A stretch of DNA of 64,000 nt from Halicephalobus mephisto (Eukaryota; Nematoda; Chromadorea; Rhabditida; Panagrolaimidae), in assembly GCA_009193035.1 (NCBI GenBank), contig SWDT01000101.1:62001-126000 (forward strand), given 5' to 3'. Position numbers and translations under genes: made by a program. The notes under the pieces are model-generated. The model did not search any database. It had not been told where the DNA came from and saw only the letters and a list, made by a program, of their open reading frames with translations. Positions 1-10,738 of the stretch are shown piece after piece; the first letter of the stretch is position 1; every line of letters starts with the position of its first letter.

Positions 1-941
1 GAGTATTATCTTTACTGTTGACTTTTATATAACAAGTATCAATAATAATAAATTAAATCGTAAATACATCTAAAAGGTACTTCAATATGGATTTTCGATC
101 TCTACTACCTTTAGTAAATAAAGGCAACTGTTTAGAAGAAAATAGGCATATTTATTTTTTTATTTAAATTACCTTTGTACATGAAATTTTATAGAACATG
201 ATAATTATTCAGTATTTTTACTGATGAAAAAACTCGAAGGATTTTAGAGTTCATCATATACTGTTGAATAATCGGTTCCAAAGACGAAAGTGATGATGAA
301 AAGTCATTGTACTTGGAATATTATTGTACCACTAATTTTTCCTGAGTTTGATATTGATATAATAAACGTTTGGGAGAATAACTATCCACTTTATCATTGA
401 ATTTCGAACATGTCTAGATCACAATTTTATCATTTAATTTGATTCAAGTAACACAAATTGATTGCTGCAGATTTCGGGTCAAATTTTACACTTATAATTG
501 TAAAAAAAAATAAAATTTCAAAAATGCATAATATTAGTCTTATTATTGATCAATTCAACGATCAGGGATATTTATCTTGAAGAAGTAAAATGAAATCAAT
601 TTTGGAAAGTAAAATAATAACTATTGTATATATATTTCCCTCTACAATGTCTTGTTTTATTCCAGCTATGGTTGGTAATTAGTCATCAATTGATACTGTA
701 CTTTCCAGAAAGCTTTACTGCCATTTTTGAACTGGTCAAAAATCAGCAAACTTTCTTTTTTACGTCATATAGGTCACGTCTTATTTTCATCCTGATCTCA
801 GTTGATTCATCTGTCGAATTAATGTTGATCAGCTTAGGTCCCCGTTGACAATGAAAGCTGAATAAACTAAAATTAGTCCTTCGAAAAAACAAACACAAAA
901 ATGACTCATTTGACAATGGTCATTGCTTCCGTGTTGATACA
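1..941. other. Intergenic, no gene recognised
   Basis: AT-rich upstream sequence. A 74-codon plus-strand frame at 624-848 has no signal peptide, no domain and no splice context, so it is not called. Nothing else is supported apart from the promoter element just downstream. Confidence 0.5.
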
Positions 942-947
942 TATAAA
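942..947 (+). promoter_or_regulatory. TATA box of SXP/RAL-2 gene
   Basis: A TATAAA lies 58 bp before the ATG at 1000. The position suits a short 5' UTR and a strongly expressed secreted-protein gene. Seen directly; promoter function is inferred. Confidence 0.55.
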
Positions 948-999
948 TAGACCTCTGGTCAGTGGTTTGGTCAGATTCGTCTGATTTTTACCTAAAAAG

Positions 1000-1831
1000 A
1001 TGAAGTTTTTCCTCTGCAGTATCTTCTTATTCTTGGCTTTCGCCGAAATCAATGGATTCAAGATGGTGATGAAAGGCGGAATGAAAATGGATAAAGGATT
1101 CTTCAAAGATCTCGACAAAGCGACGAAGGAAAAGTTCTTCGCCATTATGAAAAACAAGGACTTGACCAAGAGACAAGTTGAGCAGCAACTTGATGAACTT
1201 GTCGCTGAACTCTCTGCCGAACAACAAGTAAGTTTTCTGGAATTACTTTTAACTAAAAAAACACCAACTTTGTAATCGAAAAACAAACAAAATTCGTAGT
1301 AGGACCTTCTGTCAAAAATTCTTTTCATTTTTATTTTCCAAAACACATTTCAAATATAAATCTTCAAAGATAATTGACTCATTTTTCGATTGTAGATTTT
1401 GTTAAATATGCTTTAATAATTAATTTCAGCAAAAATATCAAGCTTTCAAACAAAAGAAAGAGGAAAAAATCCAAGAAATAAAAAACAAAGTGGCCGAAGT
1501 TCTCCCAACCCTCTCCCCTGAAAGCCAAGAATTGGCAAGAGCAGTTCAATCAGTCTTGGAAAATCAAGATATCACCCTCACCCAACAGAGGGAACAACTC
1601 CAAGAAATCAAGAAGAACGCTCCCGCTGCTGCAAAACAGGAATTGAAACAAATCTTCAAGAGCTTCAAAGAAAAAAATAGAAAAAACAGAAAAAATGAAA
1701 GAAAAGGCGGAAAAAGAAGATTCGGAAAATTCGGAAAGAGCAATGAAAACAACGAGATGCCAACTGACCAACATATGGAGCCCTTCAACCAAGACGATTT
1801 TGACGTCGCTGGAGTCGTTGTTGGATTTTAA
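1000..1831 (+). CDS. SXP/RAL-2 family (DUF148) secreted protein
   Basis: Two exons, 1000-1227 and 1430-1831, joined in phase 0 by a GTAAGT donor and a TTTCAG acceptor, give 209 aa. Residues 1-19 form a hydrophobic signal peptide (MKFFLCSIFLFLAFAEINGF). The body is charged and helical, with repeated Leu/Gln/Glu heptads and the pattern LTKRQVEQQLDELVAEL...LTLTQQREQLQEIKKNAP typical of the nematode-only SXP/RAL-2 (DUF148, Ani s 5-like) family. The tail from about residue 160 is very Lys/Arg/Asn-rich and ends in an acidic, then hydrophobic stretch (DVAGVVVGF). AATAAA at 1872-1877 is a good poly(A) signal. Family members are secreted and some bind divalent metals; the molecular role is unknown. 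An in-frame read-through of the donor ends after 91 codons and is less likely. Confidence 0.85.
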
Positions 1832-1877
1832 ATTAACTACCTGTATTCTTTTCATGAATTCTGGGATGTTTAATAAA

Positions 1878-3985
1878 CTGATGAATTTTTAAAAAGCGTT
1901 GAAAGAGATGAATTTAAAAACAACATTCGAAAAAAATAATTAAATTGATTTTTAAGTTTAATATGTTCGTACTCAAGGAGCGTACTGTAAGACGAGAAGA
2001 ACTGAATTCAAAAAACTTAATCCTGATTTTTCTGTAGTTTTAGTTGTAGTGAAAGGGGTTGTCCAACTAGGATTGCTTCACTGAACTATCTTACCCATGC
2101 AGAAGAGTGTAGATTCCTATCGCATCCAGAATCCCGAATATCTTTATTCCAATATATAATTAGGGATATAGGAGAATTTCCGCACTTGGTCGTTATAGAT
2201 CAAGTTCGGAGTGGATTCCCCAAACAACCAAATAAGATTCAGAGCACCTGATTTGCGTTTTGTTATTATGGCATATTATTACGCTCCAGATGCGTCGGCA
2301 GATTAAGGGGTTTGTAGTAAAGGTGGTTGTTCGATAAGATGTGTGAAGGGATGTCGATGGAGTGACATCTTGGGAGCTCCTTGAATTAGGCAGAAAACTG
2401 TTGGTTCCTACTATTAGCAATTACTCTTGTTTATCTCAACATAAACATAGTACAAAGAGAGGAAAGGTCCTCGTTTGACTGAAGTCAAACTCGGACCGAT
2501 CTGAAGCTGGAATTTCTCAAAGACTGACTCTCTAACACTTTAGTCTCACTTCACAGGCGTCGGCTGACTGGGCGGAGTTTTGGGCATTATGTCTAGGCCG
2601 TTCCAGTTTAACTCCGTTCTTTATGCCTACAGGTTTCTCTCGAGAAGTCGCGTGGGAGACGAGGAAATTTGACGTATTTTTTTCATGTACCGTTTCGTGC
2701 CAGTGGTAATTTTCTGACTTCTTAAAGTGTAACAACAAAAATAACAACAAAAGAGTACTTCCCTTTTTCGAATTTTGAAATTTTAAATTGCAAAATTTAG
2801 GCGAATGTTGAGTGTCTTCATGTTAAAAAGTTCCATAATGAGGCTGTTTCAGAAGTTTAAAAAAGTGAGTTTACCTTATTAAAATAATTAAATAATAAAA
2901 TTTTCTTCGAGATCATAGGACACGTGTCTTGATTCTAAAATGAAAATAATTTTATTTTTGAAATCTTCATATTCACAAACCTTACATCTAACTTTTCGTT
3001 TATATTTTTTTCAATTTTAGAAAATTCATTTTTTTTTACTTTCTTATTTTGGAATTCTGGATCAAAAATACCGTCATCAATGAAATTAACACATTTAAAA
3101 ACTTTTTAATACATATATTTCATCCATATTGGATGATTTTTTGAATAATAAAAAAATGTTCATTAATTTTTTAGAAAATTATCAGAATCAGTTTTTTCGA
3201 TGTAACTTCTGGTATTGTACAATTTTGATGTCGCATTTTACAGCAGTTTATAGAAGATCTTAAGGACTATCAATAGATACAAATTCTAGTCTAGACATGA
3301 GAGAGCTAGACAATGGTACTTGATGAAAAAGATTAATGAACTTCAGAATCTGCTTTTAGAAGAAGATTTCGAAAGTCACATTATTTGAGAAAAAAACAAA
3401 GTCAACTTTATTTAACAAAATTAAGAACTCCGAACTTCAGAATCCCGGATTCTGAAAACCAATTCTCAATTACGATGTCAGATTTGGAATCTCCAATTCT
3501 GATTGATTTATTTTATATATATTTTTTTATAATTAAATACTTTTGAATTTTTGTTCCGGATTCCCATACAAAAAAGTTCAAAATTACCTAAGATGCGTCA
3601 TAAAGATTCAAAAAACTGATATTTTTACCCACTTGCTCTGACACGAATTTCTGAGTTTTTAAAAATTAGAACGTCCTACGTGACAAACTTAATTTTGTGC
3701 GACGATTAGTCTTAATCTTATAAAATTCCATCATTGATTCTGTGAGGAAATTTGACCTGTTTCCTTAATTAACTGGTTCTATCCGGATTATAATTCCTCG
3801 GATTATCCGAGCAATCAAACAATAACTTTTGATGATTCAACTCCGTCATTCTTCACCTCTGATTTCCGAGTGGTGTCACTGCTGCTCTAGATTGGCTCAT
3901 AAATTAAGTTTCTGTGTCTCAGGGGCTTTCTTGTTAAGAACCTCGCTTTCTGCGACAGATTTTCTGAAACTATAATTTACCTGGT
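1878..3985. other. Intergenic; unassigned higher-complexity segment
   Basis: About 2.1 kb without a convincing gene. The part at about 2030-2700 is less AT-rich and more complex than its surroundings and may be a decayed mobile element. It holds an imperfect 16-bp inverted repeat around 2465-2498 (GGTCCTCGTTTGACT and its near reverse complement, about 2-nt loop). The rest is AT-rich. No long frame shows a recognisable domain. Confidence 0.4.
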
Positions 3986-4410
3986 GATCGGAAGACGATG
4001 ATGTCACCGATCCAGAGAGACTGTTAACAGTCTTAAGAAAGATTTACCGATCGTGTTGTTAACTATATGAACACGATCTTACTGTTTCATCTTCTGTGAT
4101 CCAAAAGTATATATTGTGATTTGTGACTTTCATATATATACTTTAAAAGATTCGATTATCCAAGTTTGAGACGTAAAACAAGCAAATCATCCAGACAGAA
4201 GCATTATTTCTTAACTAATGTGATATCCGTGATCGGAAGGCGATGATGTCACCGATCCAGAGAGACTGTTAACAGTCTTAAGAAAGATTTACCGATCGTG
4301 TTGCTTTTGTACTTTATAGCGCGTTTATAGTAAATTTTAATTACCCAAATTTGAGATTTATGTTCGCAATAAAGTAACGAAGAGACAACATTTCGAACAT
4401 CTGGATAAGT
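3986..4410 (+). repeat. Dispersed repeat with SL1-like sequences and hairpins, copy 1
   Basis: About 360 bp from 4052 onward is over 90 percent alike to 14285-14650. Within it a hairpin module occurs twice (3986-4033 and 4231 on): outer stem GATCGG/CCGATC, inner stem GACG or GGCG with TGTC and an ATGA loop, followed by AGACTG-TTAA-CAGTCT. SL1-like 22-mers lie at 4149-4170 (about 18 of 22 matches) and 4334-4355 (about 19 of 22). The two hairpins are 245 bp apart, so the locus looks like hairpin-leader-hairpin-leader. No normal GT donor directly follows TTTGAG; the first leader has AC then GTAA. Confidence 0.7.
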
Positions 4411-4962
4411 TTGAAACTTCCTGAATCAAGTGCACACAAGATATAAAATTTTGTCAACTCTCAAGAATTAAGGATTATGTATTACAATATTGATAGATCT
4501 TGAAGACAGTATAACCGACATTAAAATAATCGAAAACGGATTTCTTCACTTGCATTATAAAAATCGAAAATAATTATTTTTAAAAAACTATTTTAAACAG
4601 AATTTTTTAAATATTCAAAAAATTTCGAATTCAGATTTTATTTTTATAAAAAACAAATTTTCCAAAATTTTGTTTTAAATTTTAGTTCCGAAAATACTAA
4701 ATTTTGGAAAATTTTAGTTATTTTTAAGATCATATCCACTATGATTTCTAAAAACTTTCTTTTATTTCTCTCATCAGATAAGCCTTTTTTGCCCTTGCGA
4801 GGAGAAAAAACGACTTGATTATATATGGTTTCTGAATTGAGTCCGGTTTTTTGTTCCGGATTTTCCAGAATATCAACATTGACTTTTACTTTTCTTTTCC
4901 AAAACGAAAAATCTTGATTGACTTTGAAGGAAACAGTTTAGTTTTAGCTTTTCAAATCTGAA

Positions 4963-6390
4963 ATGGGCAGACTATTCAGAAGGAACTCCGAAACTTTGAA
5001 ATTAATTTTTTTCACCTTCTTCGGGATCTACGCCAATGTGAAATTGCTTGATTACTATGACTTCAAGCCTATATTTCATCAAGAAGAATATCGTTACGGA
5101 AGTTACTTCGACACAGATTTCATGAATACTGAGATCTGTCAAGACAAAGATCGGCATCTGTGTGTTTCTGGATTGAAAAAACACTTTTCGACTATTTATG
5201 TGAGAATTTTGGTTTTATTCAAGTTAATTTTAAAAATATATAGGTAGCACCACAGTATAACTTGACAGCTTGTACGATTCCAAAAAATATGTCGACAATG
5301 ATGAGGGCCATCATGTGTTTCCTCATGGATCCTAATGCTTTTGGAGAAGAAAAAGAAAAATTCAGCGATTATTACGGAGATTACAGGTTCGTGAATTTCT
5401 TCCTTGAAAAACAAAATTTTCAATGAAAAATAACATTTATTATTTTTGATTTTTATAAAAATATGTTTAATTTTTATAAGAATATTTTTATTTTTTATGA
5501 TAGTATTTTTATTTTTTATAATAGTATTTTTGTTTTTTATAATAGTATTTTTGTTTTTTATGATAGTATTTTTATTTTTTATGATAGTATGTTTGATTTT
5601 TATAAGAATATTTTTATTTTTTATAATAGTATTTTTATTTTTTATAATAGTATTTTTGTTTTTTATGATAGTATTTTTATTTTTTTGATTATTATTAATT
5701 TTTCCAGATGTCCGGGATTGAAACAAAGCGATTTTCACTCATATAACGCGGTGAAAGAGGTGTTTCCCGTGTTCGTTCCAGAACGAGGAACCATGATTGC
5801 CCTCGTGAGAGATCCTGTCGAGAGATTTGTATCCGGATTTATAGACAAATGTTATTTGTAAGTATTGATTAATCCAGCAAAAATTATTTATTAAATTTAG
5901 CGAAAATCGATGCAATGAATGTGGTAAAAGTCTTTCTTGTTTTCTTATAGAACAATACGAAAAAACAATGAGATCATCGAGGAATCTTCTGGATCCGGTC
6001 GAAGACAACTACATGACCAGACATTTCTTTCCTCAAAATTGGCAATGTGAATTCACAAATTATTTGGGAAATTATTCCGTCATAAAGTACAGTTCTGGAA
6101 AAAGAAAATCCGATTTCTACAAAGATTTGAAAAAAGTTCTGTCCTTCGCCAAAGTCCCTGAATCCAAAGTCGAATTTGTACTTGACCGGCTGAAGAGCGA
6201 AAAAACAAGGCATTCCACTCATCAAGGATTTCTGAAGAAGATGACGAAACAAGTTTATAAAGAACTTTATTCAAGTCCGTATTTAATGGAATTGCTGATC
6301 AGGATTTACTATCAGGACTTTGTTCTTTTCGGATTTGAAATCCCTGACTTGAAAGCCATCTATTCTAAAGCTCAATATAGGCATGAATAA
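4963..6390 (+). CDS. Carbohydrate sulfotransferase-like, type II membrane protein
   Basis: Four exons: 4963-5199, 5244-5386, 5708-5857, 5901-6390 (introns GT-AG, phases 0, 2, 2), giving 339 aa. Residues about 13-33 form a single hydrophobic segment after a basic N-terminus, as in Golgi type II enzymes. The 5'-PAPS region is CTIPKNMSTMMRA near residue 90, and the 3'-phosphate region is ALVRDPVERFVSGFIDKC. Both match the Sulfotransfer_2-type nematode carbohydrate sulfotransferases that move sulfate from PAPS to glycans. Cys pairs (DKCYFENRCNECG) follow, as in relatives. Length suits the family. The substrate cannot be read from the sequence. Intron 2 (5387-5707) is filled by a 21-bp minisatellite. 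Confidence 0.85.
5448..5690. repeat. 21-bp minisatellite in sulfotransferase intron 2
   Basis: About eleven units of a 21-bp T-rich motif (ATAGTATTTTTATTTTTTAT plus one base) run head to tail. As 21 is a multiple of three, several frames stay open on both strands and produce long, spurious Lys/Asn/Ile- or Phe-rich frames. Confidence 0.9.
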
Positions 6391-7225
6391 AAAGCTGTTA
6401 ATAAATACAAAATTATGTAAAGAAAAATAAAAACGACAATTTGCGGATTTTGATTTTTTTTCTGAGCTTTGATCTCCAAAGTCAAATGAAATTAAAGCTA
6501 CATGTTGACTCAAAATACCTCCAAGTTCTTAATTGACAACTGAAACAGCTCATTCTTGGCAAGACCAATTTATCTTTAATTTGTAATTTTTGTTTTTTAC
6601 TTTTCGAAATCGTGCTTTAAGTAATAGTCCTGACTGGAAAAATATTTAATTTATTTTTAATTGTAAACTGGGTTAAATATTTTGAAAGTTATTCCTTGTG
6701 AATTTATAATTTTTTTATTTTACAAAAACACATCAAGTAGTGATTCTAACTGGAAAAATATTTAATTTATTTTTCAACTTTGAATTTAGTTTGATTTTTT
6801 AAAAGTTATTCCTTGTAGATTCATATTTTTTAATTTATAATTTTTTTTATTTTACAAAAACACATCAAGTAGTTGCCTTAACTGGCAAATGTTTAATTTA
6901 TTTTTCAACTTTGAATTTAGTTTGATTTTTTTAAATTATCCCCTGTGGGACCAGTACCTTACTATTCAGTTATTTTTCTTCTTTTCGTTTTTTAATAATT
7001 AATTTTCAAAAATGGCCTTAATACGAATAGTACTTGGTTCATTTTCTGACTATGGATTTGATTTCTGGTTCTTTAATTACGGTATTTTTCTTTGATGTTT
7101 GCTTTTTAAGATTGTTAACTAATGTCATTTCAAAGAACTTTTTTGCATCAGAGATCATTTTAGGACTTCAACTATTTCTATAATGAAATTACTCAATGTT
7201 AATATTCTATTAAATTTTGAAGAAC
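6391..7225. repeat. Intergenic with about 115-bp tandem repeat
   Basis: At about 6610-6950 a unit containing TTTACAAAAACACATCAAGTAG, then AACTGGAAAAATATTTAATT, recurs about three times with decay. The remaining sequence to 7225 is AT-rich with no recognised gene. Confidence 0.6.
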
Positions 7226-7451
7226 TTGATCTTTGTGGAGATGGACAGATGATCTGGCAGAAGAACCAAGAAGACGGACTTTGGAATTGAGCTGCTGCGC
7301 CCTATTTCAAACCGAGCTACCACCTACGCACGTCACCAAAAACAACGGTATTTGGGTCAAAGGACCAAACAATTGTAATTTGTAGTTGTATGGGTATTTT
7401 TGATTTTGTGCAATATAGAAATAAAACTAAAAAAAAAGTTGATCTTTGTGG
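7226..7451 (+). mobile_element. 5'-truncated retroposon with 13-bp target duplication
   Basis: The 13-mer TTGATCTTTGTGG is present at 7226-7238 and again at 7439-7451. The 200 bp between ends in AATAAAACT followed by nine A. A short target duplication plus poly(A) is the mark of LINE-driven insertion. From 7240 the insert has an open frame beginning RWTDDLAEEPRRR, similar to the RWxDDL motif near the C-terminus of RTE-type LINE polymerases, with a stop after about 48 codons. It is either the tail of such a LINE or a truncated processed copy of an mRNA. Confidence 0.65.
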
Positions 7452-7625
7452 TCAAAAGGTTATGAATAACTTCGGTCCTAAGGGATTATTCAATTAGTAT
7501 CCTATTTTTCCAAAAGCACATTTAAAGAATTTTGTTGAGTAACTTTTTCAATATTAAAATTAAATTTTTTAGAATTCACGTAACTGTGACATTGAAATAA
7601 ATTTTAATTCTCATAGTGTCCAGAA

Positions 7626-9770
7626 ATGGCTTCGACGGAAGTTCCAATTACCGTAATTTTGTCACGAGAAGAAATTCCTTATATCCCGGATAATCTGCCT
7701 TTTTTGAATATTGTGAGATATATTCTTGCGGTTTTTTCTATTTTCGGAAATATATTTATTCTGTACATTTCCCTAAAATTCGCAGAATTTCGAAAAACTC
7801 AATGCAACAATTTGATTGCTTTTCAATCTTTTACTGATTTACTGATCGGTGAGTTTTGTTTATTTTTCTATTTTAGAAGAATTAAAAGTTTTATAAAAAT
7901 TAGAAATAAATATTTTCGTGAAATTACTGTACAACGAATTTTTAAAAGTTTCCAACTTTGAGATTTGGGATATTAGTTCTGGAAGATTCCAAAAATTCTG
8001 ACAAAATTCTAAAAGTCCCTATTGGAGTCCGGTAAATTCCAGAAGTTTCCATGAAATTCTGGGAAATCTAAGAATCTTTCATCTATACAAAAAAGTAGAT
8101 TAAAACGGCTTTAATTTATCAGATATATTATATTTCATATATCAATACTGTTGAATCGGGCACCATATATTTGAGTGGAAGCTTGTATAACTTTGGCCCC
8201 GAAAGAGAATACCCTGAGGACCAACGAAAGACCTATAATTGTGCGTTGGCGGGAATTTAAGAATATTGCGCAATATTTCATTAAAGTTGTTTTTGTATCT
8301 CATGCCTCCGGCTCTATAAAGTTATTTTATATATTTCTCATCTATCCACGGATCAGGAACCCCTAATTACGATCCAACAGATACATAAAACACAGTATAT
8401 CGATATCAACTTAATGTACCTATATATTGAACCCAATGTATCTCACAAATCAAAGTCGTTTTAATGTATCCATAAATTACACATAATTCATTGGCATTTT
8501 ACTTGATTTATCGGTATATGAAATACTATGTATCCCGCACACCAGAGCCGTTTTAATGCATCTATATATTATATACCATGTACAGTGGAATCTCGATATA
8601 ACGCATCCAGGTTATAAGGCACGGTTTCAGTGCATTAGTTTGACCCGTATACAAATTTGCGAGAATTTACCCTCGCTATTACGCACCCTCGATAAAAGGC
8701 ACCCCACGATATAAGACACGATTTTAAGGAATTTTAGTCATATTCGACCCTCGATATAAAACACTCCATGCTATAAGGCACGATTTGTCCGGTTCCTTGA
8801 GGATGCCTTAATCGAGATTCAACTGTACTTGTTTTTTGTGTATATTATCAAAAATCCAAGAGCTTTACACTGAATTCTAAAAGATTTTATAAACTTCCAC
8901 AGAACTCTAATTCTAATTAATCTGACGTGAAGCCAATTCAACGATGATTTTTCAGGAATCGGGATGTTCTCTCGAGCCACCCAAGCCTCGATTTCTTTAT
9001 CCAACAATGAGTTTATTTTCTCTAAACTCACTTGTTCCTATCTTGCTTTAGTGCAAGGATGTGGGATCTTCTCCGAGCAAGTGTCTGTCCTTGTCATTTC
9101 CATCGACAGATTCCACGCCATTAAGAATCCTCTTCATTACAATAGACGTTCGAAATTTAACTTATTTCATATTTGTGTAATTTTATCTGTTGTTTCCTGT
9201 TTGGGATATTTTTTCGTTACTTTTTATCATTTAAATCCGAAATCAGAAACCTACAACTGCTCCGCCGGGAGCTCTGCAGGACCTTATTTTTCATCTTATT
9301 TAATGATATTCGGAGTGATTCTCGCAATATTGGTTTTTATTTTTTATTTTTCTACAGTATTCCTAGTGAAATTCAAATTGTCTAAAAAAACAAACATCAC
9401 GGTATTAACCAAGACTCAAATGAAAATTTTTACTTCTATTTCTTTAATGTTGTTGAATTATGCTTTATTTTGGTGTTTGCCTTTGGCGTTTTTGATTTCC
9501 TCAAAAGTTGGAGTAATTTATTTTTCGTTGTTAATCAAGTAGTTTCAGTTTGCATCTTACAGTAACGAAACAATCGGGATCATCACAAGTGGATTCGGTT
9601 TCGGATCTGTCGTAAATGCCTGTTTGAATGTGATCTGGTACATATTGAAGCATCCGGACATCAAAAAATACTCCAAACGAATCTGCAATCAAGGATTAAA
9701 AATGATTGGAATTTCGACTTTTTTCTATGATCCAAAAATTTCTATAATTGTAAAATCTACAGCTAACTGA
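7626..9770 (+). CDS. srsx-like seven-transmembrane chemoreceptor
   Basis: Exons 7626-7848, 8956-9512 and 9549-9770 (phases 1 and 0) give 333 aa. The first exon carries TM1 with GNIFILYISLKF, then FRKTQCNNLIAFQSFTDLLIG (TM2), the pattern of nematode Srsx receptors. Exon 2 has the TM3 end SVLVISIDRFHAIKNPLHYN (DRY-like IDR), then hydrophobic TM4 to TM6 with a Cys in the second extracellular loop. Exon 3 adds TM7 (GFGFGSVVNACLNVIWYIL) and a short basic tail. Likely a G-protein-coupled receptor of sensory neurons; ligand unknown. Intron 1 (7849-8955) holds a foldback element with a nested MITE, and another foldback copy lies 41 bp after the stop. Confidence 0.85.
8084..8843. mobile_element. Foldback/satellite element, copy A
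   Basis: Starts ATACAAAAAAGTAGATTAAAACGG and ends GTTTTAATGC...TTTTTTGTGTA in inverted orientation, with TA-rich satellite-like sequence between. It shares termini with copies at 9811, 24731, 37905 and 42442. A 243-bp MITE has inserted into its right end (8583-8825). Confidence 0.6.
8583..8825. mobile_element. Pogo/Tigger-like MITE nested in copy A
   Basis: Termini CAGTGGAATCTCGATATAAC and (inverted) ATCGAGATTCAACTG form imperfect terminal inverted repeats, flanked on both sides by TA (8581-8582, 8826-8827). Internal sequence repeats the CTCGATATAAxGCAC theme. TA target and CAGT terminus with CTCGATATAA are typical of pogo/Tigger-derived non-autonomous elements. No coding capacity. Confidence 0.8.
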
Positions 9771-9810
9771 ATAGTAAATTAAACGTTGAATATCTTTAAA
9801 TTGATTTAAT

Positions 9811-10083
9811 TTACACACAAAAGTAGATACATGGAATGTAATATATGAATACCTTAAAACGAGTTTGATTTGTGAGATAAATTGTATTCAATATATTTAT
9901 GTATTAAGTTGATATCTGCAAATTGTGTTTAATATAACGATATATTAGAGATATTTCTTATATATTATATAATGCATAGATACCTTAAAACGATTTTAAT
10001 TTAACGATAGATTGTATTCAATATATTTATGTATTAAGTTGATATCTGTGCATTGCATTCAACCTGCTTTTTTGCGGGTATAT
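9811..10083. mobile_element. Foldback/satellite element, copy B
   Basis: Left end ACACACAAAAGTAGATAC, right end CCTGCTTTTTTGCGG in inverse orientation. The interior (CTTAAAACGAGTTTGATTTGTG) is the reverse complement of sequence in copy A near 8450, so A and B lie as an inverted pair around exons 2-3 of the receptor gene. Confidence 0.6.
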
Positions 10084-10738
10084 TTTTATCTAGAATTTAA
10101 TCAGTGAAAATATTCTTTATAATGTATTTACTTTACAATATATAGAGTTATAATGATAGTAAAAGATAAAAAATAATTTCAATCATGAATATTACCTCCT
10201 AAATTTCACTTTGCTATGGGGTATTTTCGGTAAATAACTCCACTCATGTTTAAAAATGAACAAACTTGTCATTATTTTTAAAGAAATTAAGATGGAAATT
10301 GATTTAACATTTGATAACATCGTTTATCCTAGAGTTTGACGTGGCTTACGTTTTCCTCCGGATTTTGATCGATAAGATATTTTTCGACAGTGATGAAAGA
10401 GAGAAATAACCTCAATTAGAATAATATCTGAATTGAATTTCGCTCTTTTTAGAAAATATTTTAAACCTATAATTCCACTTTTGTTAACCATGAAACAAAC
10501 TCATCATTATTATTAAGTACTTCATAAATTAAATTGACTTTACACTTTACGACGTTCATTTTTCGATTCACACTACTCTAATTAATTTATCATTAATATT
10601 TCAAAAGTTGTTTAAAATGTTATTTTTGGAATTTCCTCTACTTCGTAAGACCTTCAATAACAAAAACTAAATTTGAAAAATAAAATTTTATGATTTACTG
10701 TGAAAAATGAAAAAATAGCTTATGACATTATGTTACTA
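10084..10738. other. Intergenic, diverged AT-rich duplication
   Basis: Two loosely similar blocks (about 10190-10330 and 10440-10570), each with an AATTxxACTTTTGTTA...AAAC-CTCATCATTATT theme, suggest an old tandem duplication. No gene seen. Confidence 0.35.

Noticed and set aside
1000..1831. RRFGKFGKS near the end of the SXP protein as an RFamide neuropeptide
   Set aside because: No dibasic-flanked repeat set, and the rest of the protein fits SXP/RAL-2; likely coincidence in a Lys/Arg-rich tail.
4082..4089. CTGTTTCA as a piRNA (21U) upstream motif
   Set aside because: An 8-mer occurs by chance many times in 64 kb; the second repeat copy has CTGCTTCA, so it is not preserved.
5196..5861. Long Lys/Asn/Ile and Phe/Tyr frames on both strands
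   Set aside because: They arise from the 21-bp minisatellite in a sulfotransferase intron; only the 3' exon part (from 5708) is coding.
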